A stretch of DNA of 46,929 nt from Solirubrobacterales bacterium (GTDB lineage Bacteria > Actinomycetota > Thermoleophilia > Solirubrobacterales > Solirubrobacteraceae): contig JAFAXX010000128.1 of assembly GCA_019240655.1 (NCBI GenBank), forward strand, positions 1-46,929. The letters run 5' to 3'. A program made the translations under genes and the position numbers. How positions within the stretch are numbered: the stretch's first letter is position 1; each line of letters starts with the position of its first letter. Below, piece by piece: positions 16,431 through 23,629 of the stretch. The notes below the pieces were generated by a model. The model worked only from the letters and a program-made list of their open reading frames with translations. It searched no databases and had not been told where the DNA came from.

Positions 16431-18515
16431 ATGAACCAAACCCTCCCTTTCCCTCGTCATCTCGCACGGCTGGGTGCGCATGGTGGCTCCGGCGGGCTGC
16501 GCCGGCTTCTTGCCGTACCCCTCCTCGCCCTGCTCACTGCGGGGGTGTTGATGTTCGCGCCGGCGCTCGCGAGCGCCGACAGCTCGTCGACACTGACGGT
16601 GGTCGGGACCAGCGATGTCAGCGACTCGGGCCTTGTGCCGAACCTGATCATGCCAGGGTTTGAGAAGGCTTATCCCCAGTTCTCGTTCTCCTACAAGGGG
16701 TCGGCCACGGGGCTCGCGATCCAGAACGCCGAGAGCGGCACCGGGGGGCCGAGCGCGCTGATTGTGCACGCTGCCTCGTTGGAGAACCAGTTCGTCGGGA
16801 ACGGGTACTCATACAACAACCAATACGGGAACGCGATCTTCACCAACGACTTCGTCCTGGCCGGGCCGACCGGCGACCCATCCGGCGTCGGCAGCAATGG
16901 AGCGAACAACATCGCCCAGGCCTTCGCGGACGTGGCGGCCGCCGGGGCGGCCGGTAAGGCCACGTTCTTCACCCGTGGCGGCACGACCACGGCCTCGGGC
17001 ACGACGGTCGAGGAGCACGCGATCTGGGGGCTGGTGCACAGCTCGGGCCTGCAGCCCGCGAGCCTCGCGTTGTGTGTGGTCAGCGCCGCTGATGGTGGCG
17101 GCATGTCGCCGGTCAAGAACGCGGCGCTGAACGGTCAGCCCTGCCCGGACAGCGGCACGGTGAACTCGCCAGACAACCCGTCGTGGTATTTCATCAACGC
17201 CGGCTCATCCCAGGGAGCGAACGTCCTCGCCGCCAACGCGTGCCCGCCGGCCGATGCGCCGAGCGGCACCAACACGTGCTATGTGCTCAGCGACCGAGGC
17301 ACGTACGACTACCTTGCTTCCGGGACCGACCCGGCGGGCTCGATCCCGAACCTCAAAATCGTCACCCGCGGGCCCCAGAGCGCGTCCGCGCCTGGGGGCG
17401 TGTACGCGCTGGTCAACTACTTCCACGTGTACATCATCAACCCGTCGAAGCCTGGTGAGACGGTGAATCTCACCGCCGCCCGAGACTTCGTCAACTTCCT
17501 CACCTCGCCCGCGTTCCAGGCGCAGCTGAAGACGTATCTGGCAAGCACGAGCGGTCCGGGCGGCCCGCCGTTCGTGGCCGACGCGTCGCCGAACCTGAGC
17601 GTATCCGGGTTCCCGCACATCTACCACGCGAGTAAGCCGGCGACGGTGACCGGAACGCTCACCAACGCTGAGCGGGGCTATCCCCCCCTCGCCGGCAAGA
17701 CGGTCACGATCGACGCGCTCAAGGGCGCGCTTGTCATCCCGGTGGCGACAGGCACGACGAACTCCACGGGTCACTACAGCATCAAGTTCACGCCGCCGGC
17801 AACGGGTTCGTACGAGGTGACGACGTCTCAGATCTCGCAGATCGAGAACTCGACGCTGCACCCGGTCTACGGTGACATCCTGTCGCCGGCCGCCACGGCG
17901 GTGGCCAGCCTCACCGTCCGCAGCGCGACCTCGAACCTGAGGGTCACCTCCCAGGGCGGCCACGCGATGGTCACCGGAACGGTCAAGCCCGGCACGCTTC
18001 ACCACAAGGCAACGGTGACCGTGCTGGCTCGCGCCGCGGGCAAGAAGGGCGCATTCAAGAAGGTCGCCACCGACCACCTGGGCACCAACCAGGGCAACTT
18101 CGCCGTGTCGGTGCCGCTCGCCGCGGGCAAGTGGCAGGTCGAGGTGAAATTCCAGGATCCCAAGCAGGTCGTCGCGACCAGCTCACGCGCGGTCACGGTG
18201 ACGATCGGCGCCAGGCCCGCCTCGAGCGTCAGCCTGCGCACGGCCAAGGCCAAGAAGGGCACCCTGACGATCGGCGGCACGGTCAGCCGGGGAGCGCCGT
18301 CCGGCGCCAAGGTCGAGCTGCTCGGCCAGAACACGACGCCGGGTGCGCCGAGCGGCTTCAAGGTCCTGGGGACGGCGAAGCTTCGCGCGGGCAAGACGAA
18401 GTTCACGCTGCGTGCCAAGGCTAGGCGTGGGGTTCGATGGGTGCTCCAGCTCGAGTACGTCCTGCCCGCGCAGGCGTCGAGCTTCTCGGGACTGAGGACG
18501 GTCAACGTCCAGTAG
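16431..18515 (+). CDS. TupA-type oxyanion-binding protein fused to C-terminal beta-sandwich domains
   Basis: About 694 residues with a signal peptide (RRLLAVPLLALLTAGVLMFAPALASA). Residues about 50-390 are a TupA/PstS-like binding protein: LTVVGTSDVSDSGLV, MPGFEKAYPQFSF, GTGGPSALIVHAASLENQFV, FTNDFVLAGPTGDP, AARDFVNFLTSPAFQAQL. These resemble tungstate-binding TupA (TTTSxxDSGL, DVLLVHA, YNDFVIVGPxxDP). The remaining 300 residues are Ser/Thr/Lys-rich repeats of immunoglobulin-like strands (TVTGTLTN, GHYSIKFTPPATGSYEV, ATVTVLARAAGKKGAFKKVA, KKGTLTIGGTVSRGA), absent from ordinary TupA, which is about 270 residues. It is the first gene of a tightly packed seven-gene operon. Tungstate or molybdate is the likely ligand, by family. 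Confidence 0.85.
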   Translation: MNQTLPFPRHLARLGAHGGSGGLRRLLAVPLLALLTAGVLMFAPALASADSSSTLTVVGTSDVSDSGLVPNLIMPGFEKAYPQFSFSYKGSATGLAIQNAESGTGGPSALIVHAASLENQFVGNGYSYNNQYGNAIFTNDFVLAGPTGDPSGVGSNGANNIAQAFADVAAAGAAGKATFFTRGGTTTASGTTVEEHAIWGLVHSSGLQPASLALCVVSAADGGGMSPVKNAALNGQPCPDSGTVNSPDNPSWYFINAGSSQGANVLAANACPPADAPSGTNTCYVLSDRGTYDYLASGTDPAGSIPNLKIVTRGPQSASAPGGVYALVNYFHVYIINPSKPGETVNLTAARDFVNFLTSPAFQAQLKTYLASTSGPGGPPFVADASPNLSVSGFPHIYHASKPATVTGTLTNAERGYPPLAGKTVTIDALKGALVIPVATGTTNSTGHYSIKFTPPATGSYEVTTSQISQIENSTLHPVYGDILSPAATAVASLTVRSATSNLRVTSQGGHAMVTGTVKPGTLHHKATVTVLARAAGKKGAFKKVATDHLGTNQGNFAVSVPLAAGKWQVEVKFQDPKQVVATSSRAVTVTIGARPASSVSLRTAKAKKGTLTIGGTVSRGAPSGAKVELLGQNTTPGAPSGFKVLGTAKLRAGKTKFTLRAKARRGVRWVLQLEYVLPAQASSFSGLRTVNVQ

Positions 18516-18519
18516 GGCG

Positions 18520-20049
18520 ATGAAGCGCCGGCGAATCCGCCCGGAGCAACATCGACGGCCGGTCGACCGCCGCCCCGGGATCTGCCCGGGGCGGCGGTTC
18601 GCATTGCTGGCCGTGCTCACGCTCGGCGTGATCGGCAGCTCAGCCGGCCTCGCCGGCGCCGATGTGAGCTCGAACGTGCTCGTCACCGCGACGCTCTACA
18701 CCGCGAACGGGACGAGCACCGACTCGGTTACGGTTGCGGCACTCCAGGCCAACCCGGGCCGGTGTCCGCTCTACCAGGGCCGGAGCATGAACGAGCTCGG
18801 CCGGCAGGGGCAGGTGGACGTACAGCTGCCGGAGAACGCCACCTGGTCGCTGCCGTCGATCCTCGGCTGCCTGCAGACTCCGATCCCGCTGAGCGCGGTG
18901 ACCGGGATCACGGTCATCGACAGCAACGGCTCTCCCGAGGAAGGAACCGATTCCCAGCTCACGCCGGCCGACCTCGCGCCGTCCGGGAGCGACTTCAATA
19001 ACTCGTCGGAGTACCCGGTGATCCAGGCGCTGGGATCGCTGAACCAATACGACCGGCCGTCGCGCGGAAGCCCGCAGGGCCAGCCCGACGACGACTTCCT
19101 CGACGAGGTCCAGGGAACGCAGAACGACCAGCCGGCGCCGATCGCGATAGAAGTGTTCGAGGGACCCCGTGTGACCGTCATCGCGCGCGCGTCGCAGACG
19201 ACGGTGGCAGCAGGTGGGACGGTCAGCTTCAGCGCCACCGTGTCGGGAGCGAACGGCAGCCCGCTCTCCTACAGCTGGAGCTTCGACGGCGCCGCCCCCA
19301 GCTCAACCGCGGCGGCTCCCCAGGCGACCTTCAATGCCGTCGGCCAGTACGACATCACGGTCCAGGTCACCGACGCTGCCGGCGGGGGGGGTGGGGCCGA
19401 GATCCCGATCACGGTCGGCTCCGAAGCGCCGGTGGCTTCCGGAAGCGGCAACCGGACCGGGGCGGGAGGGTCGCGCAACTCGCACTCCCCGACCGGGCCA
19501 CGTACGAGCAGCGGCAACCACGCCGGCGGTAGCGCCGGCACGCATAAGCCACCGCCCACGTCATCTGCGAAGACGGGGAGCGCGTCGCGCGGCAAGGCCG
19601 AGACCAACTCTCCGAGCCAGGCCTCGACGACGCCAAGCTCAAGCTCCACCGCACCGAACTCGGCGTCCACCACGCCGGCCGAGCCCGCGGCCTCGCCGCC
19701 GAACCCGAACGCGAACCCGAACCACGCGACCACCTCGCACTCGCGCCCGCCCCGCCCGCCCCCGCGCACCTCGCCGCTGACCAGGCCGCCGGCGCGGGTG
19801 CCTGGCCCGGCGCCGCTCGTCACCGGGCAACTGATTAGCGATGTCAGGCCGCTACCGGCCGGCTCGAGCCCGCTCGTGCACAGCGTCCCGGCCCCCGAGG
19901 GCTCCGCGCCACCGGCGGGCGAGGCGGTGCGCACCTCGGCCGTACCGGCGGTGGCCAGCGCCCTGGTGATCGCGCTCCTCCTGGGCCTCGGGGCCGCGCG
20001 CGAGCTGCGCGGACGGCGCGGCTGGCACGCGCTGCGTCGCGGTAGCTGA
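18520..20049 (+). CDS. secreted, membrane-anchored PKD-domain protein of the TupA-type operon
   Basis: A 509-residue protein. Signal peptide at about 25-48 (RRFALLAVLTLGVIGSSAGLAGA). Residues 50-215 form a domain not firmly recognised; VTVAALQANPG, LPSILGCLQTPIPLSAVTGITVID and LTPADLAP recall the SUOX-like repeats of the secreted protein encoded on the other arm. A PKD domain follows at about 216-305 (VAAGGTVSFSATVSG, LSYSWSFDG, VGQYDITVQVTDAAG). Then comes a long Ser/Thr/Pro/Asn-rich linker, likely a wall-spanning segment, and a C-terminal membrane helix (VPAVASALVIALLLGLG) with a basic end. It starts 5 bases after the upstream stop. A surface partner or tether for the binding protein is inferred. 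Confidence 0.7.
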   Translation: MKRRRIRPEQHRRPVDRRPGICPGRRFALLAVLTLGVIGSSAGLAGADVSSNVLVTATLYTANGTSTDSVTVAALQANPGRCPLYQGRSMNELGRQGQVDVQLPENATWSLPSILGCLQTPIPLSAVTGITVIDSNGSPEEGTDSQLTPADLAPSGSDFNNSSEYPVIQALGSLNQYDRPSRGSPQGQPDDDFLDEVQGTQNDQPAPIAIEVFEGPRVTVIARASQTTVAAGGTVSFSATVSGANGSPLSYSWSFDGAAPSSTAAAPQATFNAVGQYDITVQVTDAAGGGGGAEIPITVGSEAPVASGSGNRTGAGGSRNSHSPTGPRTSSGNHAGGSAGTHKPPPTSSAKTGSASRGKAETNSPSQASTTPSSSSTAPNSASTTPAEPAASPPNPNANPNHATTSHSRPPRPPPRTSPLTRPPARVPGPAPLVTGQLISDVRPLPAGSSPLVHSVPAPEGSAPPAGEAVRTSAVPAVASALVIALLLGLGAARELRGRRGWHALRRGS

Positions 20050-20061
20050 GATCCTGCGCCC

Positions 20062-20790
20062 GTGCCCTTGATCTTCGGACTCTCCAGCAACGACATCGAC
20101 CAGGCGATCTTCCACGTCGCCGGTGCCCTCGAGGTGCCGGTGTTGATCCTGGCGCTGCTCGCGCTCGCGCTGGTCATCTTCGAGCTCGGCAGCTACGCGG
20201 TCGAGATGACCCGGCGCCGCCAGCGCCGGTTCGACGCGCTCCAGCGCGCCGCCGCGCGAGCCGGTGAGGCGCTGGCTGGGCACGACCGCGCTGGCGCGGC
20301 GGCCGCGGTGAGCGGCGTCGCGCGCAGCCCGGCGATGGCCGGGACGCTCGCGTTCGTCGTCGAGCACGCGGGGATGCCGGGCAGCGAGCATCAGCTCAAC
20401 AAGGCGCTGGCCGACTTCGACTTCGATTCCCAGCGCCGTCTCGCCCGCACCCGCATGCTCGTACGCGCGGGTCCGGCGCTCGGGCTGATGGGCACGCTAA
20501 TCCCGCTCTCGCCCGCGCTGACCGGGCTGGCCGCCGGCAACACGGCGCAGCTCAGCCATGACCTCCGTGTCGCGTTCAGCGTCACGGTCGTCGGCCTGCT
20601 GATCGGGGCGGTCGCGTTCGGGCTGTCGCTCTCGCGCGACCGCGTCTACAGCCAGGACCTGTCGGACCTTCAGTACCTCGCGGCGGTTATCAGCGATCCA
20701 CGAACCCTTGGAGGCAACTCATCGTCACCGTCACCCCGCACGCCGGCAGCCGAGAAGACAGGGCCGGTGACCCCCTCGACGGCCTCGTAA
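20062..20790 (+). CDS. ExbB/TolQ/MotA-type proton channel protein
   Basis: A 242-residue membrane protein, GTG start. Helix 1 is VPVLILALLALALVIFELG. A cytoplasmic helical region (EMTRRRQRRFDALQRAAARA to DFDFDSQRRLARTRMLVRA) follows. Helices 2 and 3 carry the family core, GPALGLMGTLIPLSPALTGL and RVAFSVTVVGLLIGAVAFGLS. Threonines at about 145 (GLMGT) and 175 (SVT) correspond in position to the conserved polar threonines of E. coli ExbB helices 2 and 3. In the family a pentamer of this protein surrounds two ExbD/TolR/MotB helices and uses the proton gradient. The neighbouring DUF2149 protein is the probable partner. Its occurrence inside an ABC-type importer operon of a likely monoderm bacterium is unusual. 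Confidence 0.85.
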   Translation: MPLIFGLSSNDIDQAIFHVAGALEVPVLILALLALALVIFELGSYAVEMTRRRQRRFDALQRAAARAGEALAGHDRAGAAAAVSGVARSPAMAGTLAFVVEHAGMPGSEHQLNKALADFDFDSQRRLARTRMLVRAGPALGLMGTLIPLSPALTGLAAGNTAQLSHDLRVAFSVTVVGLLIGAVAFGLSLSRDRVYSQDLSDLQYLAAVISDPRTLGGNSSSPSPRTPAAEKTGPVTPSTAS

Positions 20791-21056
20791 ACCTGTTTGA
20801 CCTCGGGATCGTGCTGTCGGTCGCGTTCCTGCTGGCGGCCCTGTCCTCGCTGCACCTCGGCGGCACGATCACGAGCCACGGACTGCGCGCCACTTCCGCG
20901 AAGAACATCTATATCCAGCCCGGGCAGACCGTCGCGCCGCTGCCCAAGCCGGGGGCGCGCACGATCGGCCGCGGCACCCAGGCCGGTGTGGTCTACCGCT
21001 TGGCCAACGGCCAGCTGGTCTACGTGCAGTCGGCGCCCTCGAAGCCGAGCCACTGA
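20721..21056 (+). CDS. DUF2149-family protein, ExbD-like single-helix partner
   Basis: The conserved DUF2149 start DPLDGLVNLFDLGIVLSVAFL is in this frame, followed by one membrane helix and a small extracytoplasmic part ending QLVYVQSAPSKPSH. The aspartate of NLFD at the start of the helix matches the position of the essential aspartate of ExbD/TolR. The start is a problem: no ATG, GTG or TTG precedes the motif. A GGAGG at 20710-20714 lies six bases before an ATC at 20721, giving 111 residues with the aspartate at position 27 and a 70-base overlap with the channel gene. The first ordinary start, GTG at 20811, would cut off the conserved motif. Its stop abuts the next ATG (TGAATG). Confidence 0.7.
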   Translation: MVTVTPHAGSREDRAGDPLDGLVNLFDLGIVLSVAFLLAALSSLHLGGTITSHGLRATSAKNIYIQPGQTVAPLPKPGARTIGRGTQAGVVYRLANGQLVYVQSAPSKPSH

Positions 21057-21779
21057 ATGGCCTACGTATGGGATCAGCTGCGCGGCGCGATTCCGCTGAT
21101 CACCCACGGCAACCCGTACATCATGAACCTGCTGTGGGTGTCGATCCGGGTCGCGCTGATCTCCACGTCGGCCGCCCTCGTGATCGGCCTGCCGATCGGG
21201 CTCGCGCTCGGGCTGGGCCGGTTCCGCGGCCGGCGCGCACTCCAGATCCTCGCCAACGCCAGCCTCGCGCTCCCCCCGGTGGTGGTCGGGATCGGCCTGC
21301 TCTTGCTGCTCCTTCCGCAGGGCGCGTTCGGCTCCCTTCAGATCGAGTTCTCGCTGCAAGCCGTCTACGTCGCGCAGGCGATCCTCGCGCTGCCCTACAT
21401 CGTGGCGCTCACCCCCGCGGCGATTCAGGGGCTTCCGCCCGGGTTGCTCGCCCAGGCCCGCGCGCTCGGTGCGGGACGGATCCAGCTCTCGCTGCTGGCG
21501 CTGCGCGAGGCGAAGATCGGCCTGCTCGCCGCGGTGATCGCGGCGGTCGGCGCGACGCTGTCGGAGGTCGGCGCGGTCGTGCTCGTTGGCGGCAACTTCC
21601 AGGGTCACGACGAGACGCTCGCCAGCGCCCTGATGGAGCAGTTCAACTACACCGGCCACGATCCGGTCGCCACCGCGATCGCGATCGTGTTGCTGGCGCT
21701 CATTCTCGTGCTCGCCGCGGTGCTGACCCTGATCCAGCAGCGCACGGACGGCATCCAGTTGCGCTTTCGGACGGGCTGA
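21057..21779 (+). CDS. TupB-type ABC transporter permease, copy 1
   Basis: A 240-residue permease with about five to six membrane helices. It has the EAA-type cytoplasmic loop LPPGLLAQARALGAGRIQLSLLALREAKIGLL, which docks on the ATPase, and the family stretch ANASLALPPVVVGIGL. Tungstate permeases (TupB) share the ASxxLxPPVVxG and LSEVGA patterns. ATG at 21057 follows the previous stop with no gap. The next gene is a clear paralogue of equal length, so the translocation pore is probably a heterodimer. Substrate, tungstate or molybdate, is by family and neighbours. Confidence 0.88.
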   Translation: MAYVWDQLRGAIPLITHGNPYIMNLLWVSIRVALISTSAALVIGLPIGLALGLGRFRGRRALQILANASLALPPVVVGIGLLLLLLPQGAFGSLQIEFSLQAVYVAQAILALPYIVALTPAAIQGLPPGLLAQARALGAGRIQLSLLALREAKIGLLAAVIAAVGATLSEVGAVVLVGGNFQGHDETLASALMEQFNYTGHDPVATAIAIVLLALILVLAAVLTLIQQRTDGIQLRFRTG

Positions 21780-21780
21780 G

Positions 21781-22503
21781 ATGCACCTGATCTGGGAGGA
21801 GCTCCGGGCCGCCATGCCGCTGATCTGGCACGGGAACCCGAACCTGTTCTCGATCATCTGGTTCACCGTCCAGGTCGCGGCGGTGGCGACAGCGATCGCG
21901 ACGCTCATCGGGTTGCCAGTGGGGCTGGCGCTCGGTCTCGAGCGCTTCCCGGGAAGACACCTCCTGCGGTCGCTCGCCAACGCCAGCCTCGCACTGCCGC
22001 CCGTCCTCGTCGGAGCCATCCTCTACCTGCTGATGGTCCCGCGGGCGCCGCTCGGCTCGCTGCAGCTGATCTGGACCCGGCAGGCAGTGTTTATCGCGCA
22101 GACGATCCTGGCGCTGCCGTACATCGTCGCGCTGAGCGCCGCCGCGGTCCAGGCGCTGCCACCCGGCCTGCTTGCCCAGGCCCGCCTGCTCGGCGCAGCG
22201 CGCCGGCACGTGTGGGCGCTGGCGCTGCGCGAGGCGCGGATCGGCGTGCTCGCCGCCGTGATCGCGGCCTTGGGGACCTCGCTGTCGGAGGTCGCCGCGG
22301 TCACAATCCTCGGCGGCAACATCTACGGCCACGATCAGACGCTCGCGAGCGCGACGCTTTACGAGGTCGACGGCGCGCACTACGCCGACGCCGTCGCGAT
22401 CGCGATCGTGCTGATCGTGCTGATCCTCGTCCTCATGTGCGGCCTCGGCGTGCTACAGCAGCACGGCAACGGCATCCGCTTGCGCTTCCGGACCTCGACG
22501 TGA
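21781..22503 (+). CDS. TupB-type ABC transporter permease, copy 2
   Basis: Also 240 residues and paralogous to the gene before it along its whole length: shared HGNP near the start, GLPxGLALGLxRFxGR, LANASLALPPVxVG, QAxxxAQxILALPYIVAL, the docking loop LPPGLLAQARxLGA and the end IRLRFRTS. It begins one base after the stop of copy 1 and ends in a GTGA overlap with the ATPase gene. The tandem arrangement points to a local duplication followed by divergence. Standard tungstate importers have a single permease gene that homodimerises. Confidence 0.88.
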   Translation: MHLIWEELRAAMPLIWHGNPNLFSIIWFTVQVAAVATAIATLIGLPVGLALGLERFPGRHLLRSLANASLALPPVLVGAILYLLMVPRAPLGSLQLIWTRQAVFIAQTILALPYIVALSAAAVQALPPGLLAQARLLGAARRHVWALALREARIGVLAAVIAALGTSLSEVAAVTILGGNIYGHDQTLASATLYEVDGAHYADAVAIAIVLIVLILVLMCGLGVLQQHGNGIRLRFRTST

Positions 22504-23474
22504 ACGAGCCGACCGGCGCCGAGGTCCTGCTTCGCTGCGAGCGCGTCAGCGTGCGGCGCGGCCGACGCGAGGTGGTGAGCGACGTCAGCGCCGAGCTCCG
22601 CGCAGGCGAAATCGTCGCGCTGCTCGGACCCAACGGAGCCGGCAAGAGCACGCTGCTCGACGCGCTGGCCGGCGCGCTTCCCGTGGCCCAGGGGCAGGTC
22701 GACCGCCGCGGCCGTGTCGCGATTGCGCTCCAGTCCCCGGACCTGGCGCGGCGCTCGGCGCTGGCAAACGTGATGCTCGCGCTCGCCTGGTGGGGCGTCC
22801 CGCACCGCGAACGCAGCCGGCGCGCGCGCGACGCGCTGCGCGCGATCGGCGCCGAGCACCTCGCCGGCCGGCCCGCCGCGGCCCTGTCGGGGGGCGAGCG
22901 CCGGCGCGTGCACCTGGCCCGGGCGATCGCGGTGCGGCCCGACGTCCTGCTACTCGACGAACCGTTCGCGGGTCTCGACGCCGAGGTCCGGGCGAACCTG
23001 CTCGAGGACGCGCTGTCGGCTCTCCGCTCCACGACCCGCGCAACGCTCGTCGTCGTCCACGACCGGGCCGAAGCGTGGGCGCTGGCCGACCGGCTGCTGA
23101 TCCTGATCAATGGACGGCTGATGGCGGCTGGACCGCCGCGCGAGCTGCTCGAGCAGCCGCCCACCGTCGACGTGGCTCGCTTCCTCGGCTTCGATGGGCA
23201 GCTCGACGACGGCGACGAAATGGTCCTGACCAGGCCCGCGCATGTCACACTCGACCCGGCCGGTCCGCTCGAGGCCCGAGTCACGCGCGTGATCCCGATC
23301 GAAGACGGCGTCCGACTCGAACTCGGGCTCGACCACGGCCGTCTTCACTGCCTCGCGCCTCTGCCTGCGCCGAGACCGGGAGAAATCGTCCGCATGCGGC
23401 TCGACGGCGGCGCTCGCTTCCCGATCATCCACAGCAACCATCACGATCAACTGAACGTGGCGCGTTCGCCGTGA
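22500..23474 (+). CDS. ABC transporter ATP-binding protein (TupC/ModC-like)
   Basis: A 324-residue ATPase starting with GTG at 22500 in a four-base overlap with the permease stop. Walker A is GPNGAGKST, the Q-loop is IALQSPDLARR, the signature is LSGGERRRVHLARAIA, Walker B is VLLLDEPFAGLD and the H-loop is LVVVHDRAEAW. Residues about 240-315 form a TOBE-like regulatory domain (VLTRPAHVTLDPAGPLEARVTRVIPIEDGVRLELG) as in ModC. It powers the two adjacent permeases. This is the last gene of the operon; a strong hairpin lies about 120 bases downstream. Confidence 0.92.
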   Translation: MNEPTGAEVLLRCERVSVRRGRREVVSDVSAELRAGEIVALLGPNGAGKSTLLDALAGALPVAQGQVDRRGRVAIALQSPDLARRSALANVMLALAWWGVPHRERSRRARDALRAIGAEHLAGRPAAALSGGERRRVHLARAIAVRPDVLLLDEPFAGLDAEVRANLLEDALSALRSTTRATLVVVHDRAEAWALADRLLILINGRLMAAGPPRELLEQPPTVDVARFLGFDGQLDDGDEMVLTRPAHVTLDPAGPLEARVTRVIPIEDGVRLELGLDHGRLHCLAPLPAPRPGEIVRMRLDGGARFPIIHSNHHDQLNVARSP

Positions 23475-23593
23475 GCGCGACGGGCTGCCGTTGGTTCTTC
23501 CGAGCCGGGTGAAAATAGTCGCGCGACTGCGCGAGTGTCGTGCCTTCGATCGGGGTGGTGATCGCGATGGCCGGGCCGACGACGAGCGTCGAA

Positions 23594-23619
23594 GAGCCCG
23601 CCACGCACGTGACGGGCTC
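23594..23619. terminator. hairpin between convergent genes, likely two-way terminator
   Basis: GAGCCCG (23594-23600) pairs with CGGGCTC (23613-23619). Inside it CACG pairs with CGTG around a two-base loop, with a single mismatch between the stems. There is no T-run, as is common in GC-rich actinobacteria. It separates the ABC operon from gamma-glutamyltransferase. The rest of 23475-23629 holds nothing recognised. Confidence 0.55.
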
Positions 23620-23629
23620 CACGCCCGGC

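Noticed and set aside
23475-23629. Molybdenum-cofactor or tungsten-cofactor riboswitch near the ABC operon
   Set aside because: The stretch is downstream of the operon and shows only a terminator-like hairpin; no riboswitch core could be recognised.
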